Below, in pieces: positions 34,798 through 43,938 of a stretch of DNA of 64,000 bases (the first letter of the stretch is position 1; the number at the start of each line of letters is the position of its first letter). The position numbers and the translations under genes were made by a program. A model generated the notes under the pieces. That model did no database searches. It was not told the origin of the DNA and saw only the letters and a program-made list of their open reading frames with translations. Source of the DNA: Anaerolineae bacterium (GTDB taxonomy: Bacteria > Chloroflexota > Anaerolineae > Promineifilales > Promineifilaceae); assembly GCA_023384355.1 (NCBI GenBank), contig JAHDWL010000004.1, positions 88,606 through 152,605 on the forward strand, given 5' to 3'.

Positions 34798-36078
34798 CTA
34801 GGCAACGACAAGCTGAAAAGCCGCAGCTGATTCCCGCAACCCTTCCACGCGATCAAGGTTTTCCCACGGCGCTTCAATATCATCACGCCCAAAATGGCCA
34901 AAGGCAGCAGTTGCTCTGTAGATCGGTCGCCGTAGTTTCAAATCGCGGATGATTGCTCCCGGTCGCAGATCGAAATTCTCGTTGACCATGGCTACAAGCT
35001 GCTCGTTCGAGTATTGGCTGGTACCGAAGGTTTCAACATTCACGCTGAGCGGATGGGCCACCCCAATCGCGTAGGCCACCTGAACCTCACAACGGTCAGC
35101 CAGGCCGGCCGCAACCAGGTTCTTGGCAACCCATCGGGCTGCGTAGGCCGCGCTGCGGTCCACTTTCGTCGGATCCTTGCCGCTAAATGCGCCACCGCCA
35201 TGGCGGCCCATCCCGCCGTAGGTATCGACGATGATCTTGCGACCGGTAAGGCCGGCATCACCCATTGGTCCGCCAACCACAAATCGACCGGTCGGGTTGA
35301 CGTAAACAACCAGATCGTCATCACCATAATCTGTTGTTTTAACCGGATTAACGACGACCTTTCGATTGTCGCCTACCAGGTCTTCGGGCAAAACGGGTTT
35401 GATGACGTGTTCGTAGATATCTCTCTTAATCGTTTCACTGTCCACTTCGGGAGCGTGCTGTGTGCTTATCAACACCGTGCGTACCCGCTTGGGCTTGCCA
35501 TATGAATATTCGACAGTAACCTGCGCCTTGCCATCGGGCCTCACCCAGGGCAATGTTCCGTTGCGGCGAACCGCGGACAAACGCCGGGTCAACTGATGCG
35601 CGAGATAGATCGGCATTGGCATGTACACATCAGTTTCATTGCAGGCGAAACCAAACATCATACCCTGGTCGCCGGCCCCAACAGCGTCAACCTCAGCATC
35701 ACTGTTGCCGTTCTTGCGAACCTCCAGGGCATGATTTACACCCTGGGCGATGTCGGGACTTTGGGCAGCAATAGCCGCCTGAACACCACAGGTGTTACCG
35801 TCAAAACCCTTGCTGCTGTCGTCAAAGCCGATATCGACGACAACCTCGCGCACGAGCTTGTCAAAATCCACAAATGCGTTGGTGGTTATCTCCCCAAGGA
35901 GCAAGACAAAGCCGGTTTTAACCGCCGTCTCACACGCCACTCGCGCAGAAGGATCTTGGGCAAGGAGTGCGTCGAGAACAGCGTCGCTGATCTGATCGCA
36001 CATTTTGTCCGGGTGCCCTTCAGTCACGGATTCCGAAGTGAAGAGCAAACTCGGCGAAGCCATAAAAGTAGTAGACAT
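34798..36078 (-). CDS. metK: S-adenosylmethionine synthetase
   Basis: 426 residues; it makes SAM from methionine and ATP. Family motifs: [32 protein letters not shown], the catalytic loop [19 protein letters not shown] and TDYGDDDLV. The chain is somewhat longer than the E. coli enzyme (384) because of an insertion around residues 200-240, as in several non-proteobacterial MetKs. GGAGG lies 12 bases upstream of the start. The long leader contains a SAM-I riboswitch and terminator, so expression should fall when SAM is abundant. Confidence 0.96.
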   Translation of the reverse strand: MSTTFMASPSLLFTSESVTEGHPDKMCDQISDAVLDALLAQDPSARVACETAVKTGFVLLLGEITTNAFVDFDKLVREVVVDIGFDDSSKGFDGNTCGVQAAIAAQSPDIAQGVNHALEVRKNGNSDAEVDAVGAGDQGMMFGFACNETDVYMPMPIYLAHQLTRRLSAVRRNGTLPWVRPDGKAQVTVEYSYGKPKRVRTVLISTQHAPEVDSETIKRDIYEHVIKPVLPEDLVGDNRKVVVNPVKTTDYGDDDLVVYVNPTGRFVVGGPMGDAGLTGRKIIVDTYGGMGRHGGGAFSGKDPTKVDRSAAYAARWVAKNLVAAGLADRCEVQVAYAIGVAHPLSVNVETFGTSQYSNEQLVAMVNENFDLRPGAIIRDLKLRRPIYRATAAFGHFGRDDIEAPWENLDRVEGLRESAAAFQLVVA

Positions 36079-36126
36079 TGGTAATTCTTACCTCCAAAAT
36101 TCTGTAGTCGGCCGGCCGCGATATAA

Positions 36127-36159
36127 CAAAAAACGCCTCCTGAGCAGGTCAAGAGGCGT
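36127..36159 (-). terminator. Riboswitch-controlled terminator upstream of metK
   Basis: On the minus strand ACGCCTC (36159-36153) pairs with GAGGCGT (36139-36133) and is followed by a T run (36133-36128). AAGAGG next to P1 of the riboswitch (36185-36180) can pair with CCTCTT (36156-36151) in the terminator's 5' arm, giving an antiterminator when SAM is absent. Confidence 0.88.
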
Positions 36160-36182
36160 AGCGTTCTGATTCACTTTTACCT

Positions 36183-36280
36183 CTTATCTTCCAGCTTTCG
36201 CTGCCGGAGTTAGCACCTTTCCATGATGGTTGGTTGCTGCAGTGTCTACGGGCCGGGTCCCTCGACTGCTCTAGATAAGC
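36183..36280 (-). promoter_or_regulatory. SAM-I (S-box) riboswitch aptamer controlling metK
   Basis: On the minus strand the P1 arms CTTATC (36279-36274) and GATAAG (36188-36183) enclose the S-box core: AGAG, then GAGGGACCCGGCCC, GCAACC, and AAGGTGCTAACTCC with GAAAGCTGGAA near the 3' side. These match the conserved SAM-I elements. P1 formation in SAM excludes the antiterminator and allows the terminator at 36127-36159 to form. Confidence 0.93.
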
Positions 36281-36313
36281 GCGATTGCTCTATCGTAACG
36301 TTCCCAACTTTAA

Positions 36314-36341
36314 AATATAATCGGTCTGCCCGATTTGTCAA
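36314..36341 (-). promoter_or_regulatory. Promoter of the metK riboswitch transcript
   Basis: On the minus strand consensus TTGACA (36341-36336), a 16-base spacer and TATATT (36319-36314), about 35 bases upstream of the riboswitch P1. Confidence 0.75.
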
Positions 36342-36378
36342 GATGATATAATCGATGCCTTACAACCTGTATTAAGGT

Positions 36379-37170
36379 TTACTCCCATTTCTCCGGTGGT
36401 TCGGGCATACCGAGAATGTGATACCCGGCATCCACGTAAACGATTTCACCGGTGACACCGCTGCCAAGGTCGCTGCACAACCATAGGGCGGTTTTGGCAA
36501 CTTCCTCCTGATCGATATTGCGCCGAAGCGGGGCGCGCTCACCCACATAGCCAAGCATTTTGCGGAAACCAGCAATACCAGCCGCGGCCAGGGTTTTGAT
36601 CGGTCCGGCTGAAATGGCGTTCACCCGGATATTGTGCGGTCCAAGGTCGGCCGCCAGATAGCGTGTGCTGGCTTCCAGCGCGGCCTTCGCCACGCCCATG
36701 ACGTTATAGTGCGGGACAACCTTTTCCGCCCCATAGTACGTCATTGTCACCATACTGCCCCCGTTTGGCATCAGGTTGAGCGCGCGCTGCGCCAGTGCAA
36801 CATAGCTGTAAGCGCTTATGTCCATTGCTACGCGAAATCCCTCGCGCGATGTGTTATAAAATCGTCCCTCCAACTCGTTCGATGGCGCAAAGGCGATCGC
36901 GTGAACCAAAATGTCAATTTCGCTGAAATGCGCGCCTGCCTTTTCAAAGACCGCATCTATCTCGTCATCGGATGTTACGTCACATTTTTCAACAAATGTC
37001 ACTCCCAACTCCTCGGCCAACGGCTGCACGCGCTTTTCCAGTTGTGGAATCGCATAGCTCAGACCGACATCCGCGCCCTCTTGTTTGAACATTTCGGCAA
37101 TTGCCCAAGCGATCGAGTATTTATTGGCAACGCCGAATACCAGCGCTTTCTTTCCAGCGAGTAAACTCAT
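36379..37170 (-). CDS. fabI: Enoyl-[acyl-carrier-protein] reductase (NADH), FabI type
   Basis: 263 residues. It catalyses the last step of the fatty acid elongation cycle. The short-chain reductase fold starts [17 protein letters not shown], the FabI variant of the nucleotide loop. The catalytic Tyr-x6-Tyr-x-M-x-x-x-K arrangement is seen in [22 protein letters not shown], with [15 protein letters not shown] after it. GGAGA lies about 11 bases upstream of the start. The metK promoter follows the stop of this gene, so the two are separate units. Confidence 0.95.
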   Translation of the reverse strand: MSLLAGKKALVFGVANKYSIAWAIAEMFKQEGADVGLSYAIPQLEKRVQPLAEELGVTFVEKCDVTSDDEIDAVFEKAGAHFSEIDILVHAIAFAPSNELEGRFYNTSREGFRVAMDISAYSYVALAQRALNLMPNGGSMVTMTYYGAEKVVPHYNVMGVAKAALEASTRYLAADLGPHNIRVNAISAGPIKTLAAAGIAGFRKMLGYVGERAPLRRNIDQEEVAKTALWLCSDLGSGVTGEIVYVDAGYHILGMPEPPEKWE

Positions 37171-37330
37171 TCGGATTCAATCTCCTGTTAGGACTGATAT
37201 TACGTGTATAAAATAACCCATCGCGGAGGTGTAAGGTGCGGTGAATAATTGATCACATCGTATCGAGATATTGCCGGAACCTTTTCGATAATTTATGGCA
37301 TAAAACTATTGGCAAAGTAAAATCTACAAT

Positions 37331-38365
37331 ATGGATAAGCCCACTCCTCAAGCCAATACTCGGTCTTCCTTGGTCGTTACAGCTGTCATTCTGTTCGCCC
37401 TCACATTTCTGCTTATCAAAAACGGCGAACAGTGGCTTAGACAGATTTTAATCTATCTATCGCAAGCCGGCTGGGCACGGCAGCTAATCAGCAACCGGAG
37501 TATCTCCTGGAAGGTTGCATCTCGATTTGTCGCTGGAACTGATAGGGCTGCGGCTATCTCAACGACCAAGGCTCTGAACGATAAAGGTATTCTGGTGACC
37601 CTGGATTACCTGGGCGAAAGTTGTACCAGCCAGGACGAAGCGTTGCAGGCAAGGGGCGAGATCCTTCGTTTGTTGGAGGACATCGACCAATATCAATTGA
37701 AGGCCAATGTGTCAGTGAAGCCCACCCAGTTAGGCCTGAAGCTCGATCCCAATCTGGCACGAGATATTCTGACTGACCTGGTCGAAAAAGCACAAACTGT
37801 CGGCAACTTTATACGTATTGACATGGAGGATCATCCGACAACCGACACAACACTCGGCATCTATCGCCATCTTCGCAATAATGTCGGTCTCGACAACGTA
37901 GGTGTCGTCATCCAATCCTATCTCTACCGGAGCGAGGACGATATTAATCAACTGATTAATGAAGGCGCGCGAGTTCGTCTGTGCAAAGGCGCATATGCCG
38001 AACCAGCCGAAGTGGCCTTTCCCCGCAAAGTCGATGTCGACGCGAATTATTTGAATCTTTCGCGCCTGCTCCTGGCTCCCGCCGCCCGCAGCAAAGGCGT
38101 TTACCCCGCCTTTGCCACCCATGACCCAGCCATGATCGACGATATTAAAAAATACATCAAATCGAACAACATATCGCCCGATCTATTCGAGTTCCAGATG
38201 CTATATGGGATTCGCCGGGATCTGCAGGAAGCCCTGGTCAAGGAAGGTTTTCGCGTTCGGGTTTATGTCCCCTATGGGACTGCCTGGTATCCCTATTTCG
38301 TCAGACGATTGGCTGAGCGTCCCGCCAATCTCTGGTTCTTCATCAGTAATTTCCTCAGAGCTTGA
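37331..38365 (+). CDS. Monofunctional proline dehydrogenase
   Basis: 344 residues. An N-terminal hydrophobic segment (about 14-27) could anchor it to the membrane, where FAD-linked PRODH passes electrons to quinone. The TIM-barrel core has LKANVSVKPTQLGL, IRIDMEDH, RLCKGAYAEP, FATHDP, EFQMLYGIRRDL and YVPYGTAWYPYFVRRLAERPAN, the typical PRODH substrate and flavin residues. P5C dehydrogenase is not encoded nearby. The start codon has no clear Shine-Dalgarno; a TACAAT precedes it directly. Confidence 0.92.
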   Translation: MDKPTPQANTRSSLVVTAVILFALTFLLIKNGEQWLRQILIYLSQAGWARQLISNRSISWKVASRFVAGTDRAAAISTTKALNDKGILVTLDYLGESCTSQDEALQARGEILRLLEDIDQYQLKANVSVKPTQLGLKLDPNLARDILTDLVEKAQTVGNFIRIDMEDHPTTDTTLGIYRHLRNNVGLDNVGVVIQSYLYRSEDDINQLINEGARVRLCKGAYAEPAEVAFPRKVDVDANYLNLSRLLLAPAARSKGVYPAFATHDPAMIDDIKKYIKSNNISPDLFEFQMLYGIRRDLQEALVKEGFRVRVYVPYGTAWYPYFVRRLAERPANLWFFISNFLRA

Positions 38366-38371
38366 TGCTTC

Positions 38372-38914
38372 ATGCCAATTTTAACGGAATCAGACCGTAT
38401 TCCCGGCTTGTTTTCAGTTTGCTTGCAACCTTATAGCGACGACCGCGGTCGCTTTGTTGAGCTTTTTCGCAAGGAGTGGTTCCCGCAACGCAATTGGGAC
38501 AATATTCAGTCCAACCGTTCGGAATCAGCCGCCGGAGTTCTCAGAGGACTGCACTATCACTTCAACCAGGTCGATTACTGGTATGTCGTCAGCGGGTTGG
38601 TTCGTGTCGGCCTAGTTGATCTCAGGCGCTCTTCTCCGACCTTCCGCCAGACAATGACGATTGATCTCAATGCTGCTGACAACCAGGGACTATTCATCCC
38701 CATTGGTGTCGCCCATGGCTTTCTGGCTTTGTCGGATGTAACCCTGGTTTACATTGTTGATAATTATTATGATGGTGCGGATGAGTATGGCCTGGCGTGG
38801 AACGATCCGGATGTAGTCGTTGATTGGCAAACCACACAGGAACCGGTATTGTCTGGTCGCGACAAGGCAAACCCGCGCTTCCGGGAAATAGATTGGAACG
38901 CGTTACCCCAATAA
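38372..38914 (+). CDS. dTDP-4-dehydrorhamnose 3,5-epimerase-like cupin (RmlC family)
   Basis: 180 residues. RmlC landmarks are DDRGRFVELFRKEWF, QSNRSESAAGVLRGLHYH with the catalytic His, VDLRRSSPTF, IPIGVAHGFLAL and NYYDGADEYGLAWNDP. It would make dTDP-4-keto-L-rhamnose or a related sugar for surface glycan. The other rml genes are not here. It starts 6 bases after the proline dehydrogenase gene, an unusual pairing that is probably coincidental. The exact sugar specificity cannot be read. Confidence 0.87.
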   Translation: MPILTESDRIPGLFSVCLQPYSDDRGRFVELFRKEWFPQRNWDNIQSNRSESAAGVLRGLHYHFNQVDYWYVVSGLVRVGLVDLRRSSPTFRQTMTIDLNAADNQGLFIPIGVAHGFLALSDVTLVYIVDNYYDGADEYGLAWNDPDVVVDWQTTQEPVLSGRDKANPRFREIDWNALPQ

Positions 38915-38928
38915 TTGCCGGTATGGTC

Positions 38929-39321
38929 TTACCCGAACAAGCGTCCCCAGAGGGGTGGCCCAATAACAACCAGCCCAATAATCACCGCAAATATCGCCCC
39001 GACCAGCACCGCCGCGGCAGCGACATCTTTGGCCGTCTTCGCCAACTCGTGATATTCGGGCATTGCCATATCGACGACTGCTTCCAGGGCGGTGTTTAAA
39101 AACTCGGCTACCCACACAACCATTACCGTTAACAGCAGAATCGCCCATTCGATCCCGGACAACTGCAACCAAAGGGCCATTATGAACACCACTACGGATA
39201 TGACGGTATGAATCCACACATTCGGTTGGCTCTCAAACACATGCCGCATACCAGCAAACGCGTATTTGAAACTGACGAGGCGGCGTCGAAAATCCAATCG
39301 ATTCCCGGCGTCATTCATCAT
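38929..39321 (-). CDS. dgkA: Diacylglycerol kinase family membrane protein (undecaprenol/diacylglycerol kinase)
   Basis: 130 residues from the ATG at 39321, which overlaps the ybeY end; a longer frame to 39357 is within ybeY. Three membrane helices surround the conserved EFLNTALEAVVDMA motif with the catalytic Glu, preceded by FKYAFAGMRHVFESQPN. Gram-positive-type members phosphorylate undecaprenol. It follows ybeY and pgpH as in Firmicutes. Confidence 0.9.
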   Translation of the reverse strand: MMNDAGNRLDFRRRLVSFKYAFAGMRHVFESQPNVWIHTVISVVVFIMALWLQLSGIEWAILLLTVMVVWVAEFLNTALEAVVDMAMPEYHELAKTAKDVAAAAVLVGAIFAVIIGLVVIGPPLWGRLFG

Positions 39322-39793
39322 GGTTGTCCTCTGTCGGCTGGATTTCCCCAATACCAAGTTTCTTCAGGATCAACGCCTGTTTCTCCCACATAGTTTTCTT
39401 TTCCGCTGGATCCAGGTGGTCATAACCCAAAAGGTGCAGGATACCATGCACCGCCAGCAACTGGAGTTCCGAGACAGTGTCATGCCCCTTGCCGGCTGCT
39501 TGCCGTTCGGCAATCGGTACGGATATCGCAATATCCCCCAGGTATTCAAGTAGATTCTCATCCCCCGGCATGGGTTCTCCAGCCGGAAAGCTAAGAACAT
39601 CCGTTGAATAATCTTCATCGCGAAATTGGCGGTTAAGCTCTCTAATGTACTCTTCGTCTGTGAGTAACAAAGTTACTGCGGCGCCATTGGATACAGATTC
39701 GAATGTCATGGCTTCATTGGCAGCCGCGGCAACCGCGCGCGCAAACGGCAAGGGATAACGACGAGTACTCTGTACATCTACGATATAGGACAT
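39311..39793 (-). CDS. ybeY: Endoribonuclease YbeY (rRNA maturation)
   Basis: 160 residues with the zinc-binding signature HGILHLLGYDH near residues 116-126 and LLLTDEEYIRELNRQFRDEDYSTDVLSFP before it, as in all YbeY proteins. It matures 16S rRNA 3' ends and takes part in ribosome quality control. It starts 21 bases after the pgpH-like gene stop and overlaps dgkA by 11 bases. Confidence 0.95.
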   Translation of the reverse strand: MSYIVDVQSTRRYPLPFARAVAAAANEAMTFESVSNGAAVTLLLTDEEYIRELNRQFRDEDYSTDVLSFPAGEPMPGDENLLEYLGDIAISVPIAERQAAGKGHDTVSELQLLAVHGILHLLGYDHLDPAEKKTMWEKQALILKKLGIGEIQPTEDNHDE

Positions 39794-39814
39794 TATGGAG
39801 GCTCTAAATGTATT

Positions 39815-42004
39815 TTAGGTGGAACTTACCGAGTGGGTAGCCCGTGTTAACTGCTCCTGCCGAGAAGTTTGCGGCGCCGGCAGCATATTATCAGGCAGAT
39901 TATCGGTGAGTAATAGTTCATTTCCGGGATATTGCACCCTCACATGGAACCGACCTTTGAGCGTCTCAATAAAGGAAGCCCTTAGCTGTTCGATGTCACC
40001 CATGCTCAAGTTTGAATCATTAAGTTGCCCTTCAAGGAAGTCTTCCTCAATGATTGTGTTAACGAGTTTCTCAATCGCCTTTTCCGTGTTTGGACGAATG
40101 GCGGTTGATGTGGCGTCGATTGCATCTGCCAACATTACAATTGCTGATTCCCGCGTACTTGGGCGTGGTCCAGGATAACGAAACAATTGGATGTCGACTT
40201 CTCCCCCCTCTCCGACAGCCTCCTTTGCTTTGCGATAAAAGCTTTTTACAGCCCTGGTGCCGTGATGCTCAGCAATGATATTTTGCACAAGAAATGGCAA
40301 TCGATGCTGACGGGCAAGAGAAACACCATCAGCCACATGGCTGATGACAATGCGGGCGCTGGTGTATGGGTCCAGAGAAGCATGCGGGTCGACTCCTTCC
40401 TGGTTTTCAATGTAGAACGGCGGCCGCACCATCTTTCCAATATCGTGATAGAATGCGCTAACTCTAACCAGAGTGCTGTTCGCCCCGATACGCTCCGCCG
40501 CTTGTTCAGCCAGATTTGCAACCATGATACTGTGATGATAGGTTCCCGGCGCACGTCGCAATAAATCACGCAATAACGGATGGTCCAGGCGAGAGAGATC
40601 CTGCAGCTGCAGGATGGTGACAATTCCGAACAATCCTCCGAGGATGTAGAAACCCGCCAATGTTAGGGCCGATGACAAAAGCCCATTCCCAAGCGCGTAC
40701 AGGGTTGGCAAGGCAATATCAGCTGACGCCAGATCAGATTCTGAAAGCAACCAGAACATCACGATGGTTGCGAAATAACCCGATGCCGCAACAAGACCCG
40801 CACGAAAGAACGCTGCCATACGCTGGCTATCGCGCAACGTGAGTACGCATAATATACTGCCGGTAGCCAGGTAGATAGTCATTTCGAGCGAATTTGGACT
40901 GATGAAGCCAATTACCCCGGCGATGAGAACAGTAACAAAAATCGATAACCTGGTGTCATAAACGACTGCGAGAAGCAAAGCCATCGCTGCCAACGGGAAC
41001 CAATACGAGAGCAGATCGCTGGCCGCCATGATCTTGCCCATCAACGTGAATATCGCAATAAGCCCACCCAAAACACCAAGGTATCGGCCATTGGGAAAAT
41101 CTGCGCTTTGAAAGCGAACCCAGTATAGGGAAATGAGGATCACGACAGCCAAGGACATGATTCCCATGCTGACCATGCGGCGCCAGTTAGTGGATTGCTG
41201 TAAAAGCCCCAACTCTCCAAGGAGTTCGTAATCGTTCTCGGTGACTATCTCGCCCGCACGGACAATTCGTTGGTCGCGGGCGACGGAACGGGTTACCGGT
41301 TGTACAGCGGTGGAAGCATCACTCCGGGCTGTCGCAGTCGCTTCCTCATTCGGGAATACCGTCGGTACGATAAATTGATATGCCAGCTCAGTGACGGCTG
41401 AGGTTTGGGCTGTCGACAACTCAAGACTGGCCAAGCGGCGAGCAGTCCTCTGGAAATCATTGAGTTGTGACGGTCGAATCTCCTGCCTCATCAGATCTTC
41501 GATAATTGCGAAGACGTTGTTCCGTACCTCATCGAAATCTGACTGGGTCAAATCGAGCAGGGTTTGTCCCAATTCTTCACTGACAGCTACTCCCTGGATA
41601 GCCTTCAGATACTCCAGCTTACGTTCAAGCGTGGCTGACGAATCGGCCCGGACGGCTTCAATATAGGCGAATGTATCGCGCGCCATGGCCAATTGGGAAC
41701 GGCCGATGCCGAGGTCGAGCGGGGTATAAACCTCGCTCACCCCTTTGCCGGCTTGTTCGCGCGCCTGATCCGTCAGGAGATCACTGGTATAGGTTATTGA
41801 TCGGGGAGAAAAAATATCATTGGGGGCGGGTTGACCAACGGCGAGGTTAACCTGATTGGAACCCGGCAGATCGACAGAAAGAATCAGCGTCATGCTGACC
41901 GTCAACGTCACCATGAAGATCGGCAAGGCATGGCGACGAACCCATAGTTGGAACCTACCAGCCCAACCATCGATAAGGCTACGATTTAAAGCGTGCACGG
42001 GCAA
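39815..42004 (-). CDS. 7TM-HD membrane phosphohydrolase (PgpH/YqfF-like, probable c-di-AMP phosphodiesterase)
   Basis: 729 residues. One N-terminal membrane helix, a large extracellular 7TMR-HDED domain (about 60-275), seven membrane helices (about 280-460) and a cytoplasmic HD domain (about 475-690). HD motifs: PGTYHHSIMVANLAEQAAERI, FYHDIGKMVRPPFYIENQEG, SHVADGVSLA, IIAEHHGT and MLADAIDATS. PgpH hydrolyses cyclic di-AMP in Firmicutes. The start is uncertain: TTG at 42004 or GTG at 41998. It is followed by ybeY-dgkA, the standard neighbourhood, but phoH is missing. Confidence 0.92.
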   Translation of the reverse strand: MPVHALNRSLIDGWAGRFQLWVRRHALPIFMVTLTVSMTLILSVDLPGSNQVNLAVGQPAPNDIFSPRSITYTSDLLTDQAREQAGKGVSEVYTPLDLGIGRSQLAMARDTFAYIEAVRADSSATLERKLEYLKAIQGVAVSEELGQTLLDLTQSDFDEVRNNVFAIIEDLMRQEIRPSQLNDFQRTARRLASLELSTAQTSAVTELAYQFIVPTVFPNEEATATARSDASTAVQPVTRSVARDQRIVRAGEIVTENDYELLGELGLLQQSTNWRRMVSMGIMSLAVVILISLYWVRFQSADFPNGRYLGVLGGLIAIFTLMGKIMAASDLLSYWFPLAAMALLLAVVYDTRLSIFVTVLIAGVIGFISPNSLEMTIYLATGSILCVLTLRDSQRMAAFFRAGLVAASGYFATIVMFWLLSESDLASADIALPTLYALGNGLLSSALTLAGFYILGGLFGIVTILQLQDLSRLDHPLLRDLLRRAPGTYHHSIMVANLAEQAAERIGANSTLVRVSAFYHDIGKMVRPPFYIENQEGVDPHASLDPYTSARIVISHVADGVSLARQHRLPFLVQNIIAEHHGTRAVKSFYRKAKEAVGEGGEVDIQLFRYPGPRPSTRESAIVMLADAIDATSTAIRPNTEKAIEKLVNTIIEEDFLEGQLNDSNLSMGDIEQLRASFIETLKGRFHVRVQYPGNELLLTDNLPDNMLPAPQTSRQEQLTRATHSVSST

Positions 42005-42019
42005 CCCGCAAATAAAATG

Positions 42020-42463
42020 TCACGGCAAAAGGCCACGGACGACTTCATTGACAAGACGACCATCCGCCCGCCCTTTTACAAGAGGCATGAGACGACTCAT
42101 CACCTGGCCTATACCCTTAGCGTCGGAAACGCCAAGATCTTCGATAATACCTTTCGCCAATATCTCAACTTCATCCCGCGTCATCATTTGCGGCAGATAA
42201 CTCTGGATGATGGCGCTTTCGGCCAGCTCTCGAGAAACCTCATCCGGCCGGCCAGCCTTCGTAAAATCAGCGATGCTCTCCTGTCGCTGCTTTAGCTGTT
42301 TGCGCAGCACATCCTGCACACCTTCGTCATCCAGCACGCGCTGGGAATCAACCTCCGTCTGTTTGATGGCGGCCAAAACCATGCGTAAAACATCACGCCG
42401 CTGTGTTTGCCCCTCTTTCATGGCCGTCGCCAAGTCAGAACGAAGTGTTTCTTTCAAGTCCAT
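42020..42463 (-). CDS. yqeY: GatB/YqeY domain protein
   Basis: 147 residues of the YqeY family, resembling the tRNA-binding tail of GatB. Characteristic segments: LKETLRSDLATAMKEGQTQRRDVLRMVLAAIK, SYLPQMMTRDEVE and IGQVMSRLMPLVKGRADGRLVNEVV. Its molecular role is not firmly known; it is often next to rpsU and probably assists tRNA amidation or translation. It lies 15 bases before the pgpH-like gene. Confidence 0.92.
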   Translation of the reverse strand: MDLKETLRSDLATAMKEGQTQRRDVLRMVLAAIKQTEVDSQRVLDDEGVQDVLRKQLKQRQESIADFTKAGRPDEVSRELAESAIIQSYLPQMMTRDEVEILAKGIIEDLGVSDAKGIGQVMSRLMPLVKGRADGRLVNEVVRGLLP

Positions 42464-42502
42464 GATGATTTATTTCTACCTGCATTCGATTGTAGCATTG
42501 AC

Positions 42503-43219
42503 CTAAGGGGTGTCAACCGCCATAACGGTATAGAGATTCAGATCACCTTCTCTACCGTCACTACTATATTGATCGACTACGCGCAAATTCGTCTTTTTCA
42601 TCATGGTTTTCGTCTCTGTTATTCCAATGTAATTAACATAACGGATGCCATACCCACCTCGATTCCAGGCGAGCAAATAATCACCTTGCTCCACATCTGC
42701 CGTAGTGAGCCCCGCCTCGGACCAAGGACGGATCTTTCGGAGTTGCCGAGGACTGTCCAGAAATTGCCAGTTGCTCATGAATACCAGGCCTTCAGGTTCC
42801 AGCACTGTCATAATATTTTCTAGCAATCGCTCGCGATTGGTCGCACCGGGCACATGCTGCAGGGTGGATAAACAGGTCACCAAATCGAACCGACCTATTC
42901 CGGTGAGGCAGTCAGGACGGCTCAGATCCCGCGAGATATAGCGACCAGGAAAGGAATGTGGTTGAGTTGACTGCACTTGATAAAAATCGACGCCCGTGTA
43001 TTCGGATTCGACACCTTCTTTTGTCAGAAAACGGCCAAAGCGTCCGTCGCCGCAACCTACATCAAGAACCTTAACAGGCCGGACTGAGGGAATGCTTTCA
43101 AGCAAGCGGTAATAACCCGGAGACGGTGAAGCACGACTTGCGGAAAAATCACGAGCGAAAGTCTCGTAAAAATTGTAGTTGAGCTCGACAAGCCGTCTGA
43201 CAATCGACTCTTTCATCAA
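42503..43219 (-). CDS. Class I SAM-dependent methyltransferase
   Basis: 238 residues. The SAM-binding motif VLDVGCGDGRFGRFL lies near residues 53-67, with an acidic residue at the end of beta2 (YTGVDFYQ) and LVTCLSTLQHVP as motif post-II. The C-terminal part, about 170-235, is less conserved and may hold the substrate site. The methyl acceptor is unknown. It is the last gene of a minus-strand run with two lipoproteins upstream. Confidence 0.85.
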   Translation of the reverse strand: MMKESIVRRLVELNYNFYETFARDFSASRASPSPGYYRLLESIPSVRPVKVLDVGCGDGRFGRFLTKEGVESEYTGVDFYQVQSTQPHSFPGRYISRDLSRPDCLTGIGRFDLVTCLSTLQHVPGATNRERLLENIMTVLEPEGLVFMSNWQFLDSPRQLRKIRPWSEAGLTTADVEQGDYLLAWNRGGYGIRYVNYIGITETKTMMKKTNLRVVDQYSSDGREGDLNLYTVMAVDTP

Positions 43220-43254
43220 TCGGTTTTAACGGCTCTATGGGGCAAGCCGGCATC

Positions 43255-43938
43255 TTACGGATTGCCGGCGGTGATCTTCAGGTTATCAAATGAAACCTGG
43301 AGATTTCCACCACCGAAGGTCCCTGCGTCAAGCGCGACGGCGCCTCCGGTATAAGCGGGATCATCAACCTGAACCAACAACACATCATTGACGTAGAATG
43401 CAAGTGTCGAGCCGACCGCAAGCACCTTTAACCGGTTTGGGACATTCATTCCCTGGTTAATTGCTGACGTCGACGTCCAATCCGGCACGAGACGTGTCCA
43501 TGTACCGTCACTATCGCGCCTCTCGACCATAAATAGTCCAGAGCCAGTAATATCGAATCGGTAAAACTGCTGGCCGTCTTGCATCCGAAAAATGACCCCA
43601 TAGCTACTGTCCGGGGGGCCGGAGTGCTGCGCAACGTCTACTTCCAGGTCAAAATCCGAGAACACCTTGTCATTCAGGGTCGCATATTGAATTGTGTTTG
43701 GAGAGGCAATTGTGATGACCAACTGCTCATTGACGATAGCTGTCGATCCGGCCTCGTCCTGCTCCAACAGCCACTTGCCCGTTTGGCCAGGGACGAACGA
43801 ATCGTGAAAGTCAGACCCGGGAACAGGTGTTCCCGATCCTCCCTCGTTACCTCGCAAGGAACGGGCGCTGCACCCGACCAGAACCAGCGAAAGCAGGAGC
43901 AAGAGGGGTATATGGCTACGGCGGAGTGACCTGAACAT
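43255..43938 (-). CDS. Lipoprotein with a concanavalin-like (family 16-type/DUF1080-like) domain
   Basis: 227 residues from the ATG at 43938; a TTG lies 12 bases upstream. A lipoprotein signal with lipobox LVLVGC is followed by a linker and a beta-sandwich domain (about 50-225): HDSFVPGQTGKWLLEQDEAG, FSDFDLEVDVAQHSG, YGVIFRMQDGQQFYRFDI, LKVLAVGSTLAFYVNDVLL and the closing VSFDNLKI. The pattern matches jelly-roll laminin G or DUF1080-like modules that bind glycans. No catalytic residues were recognised. It is paralogous to the adjacent lipoprotein and overlaps it. Confidence 0.82.
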   Translation of the reverse strand: MFRSLRRSHIPLLLLLSLVLVGCSARSLRGNEGGSGTPVPGSDFHDSFVPGQTGKWLLEQDEAGSTAIVNEQLVITIASPNTIQYATLNDKVFSDFDLEVDVAQHSGPPDSSYGVIFRMQDGQQFYRFDITGSGLFMVERRDSDGTWTRLVPDWTSTSAINQGMNVPNRLKVLAVGSTLAFYVNDVLLVQVDDPAYTGGAVALDAGTFGGGNLQVSFDNLKITAGNP

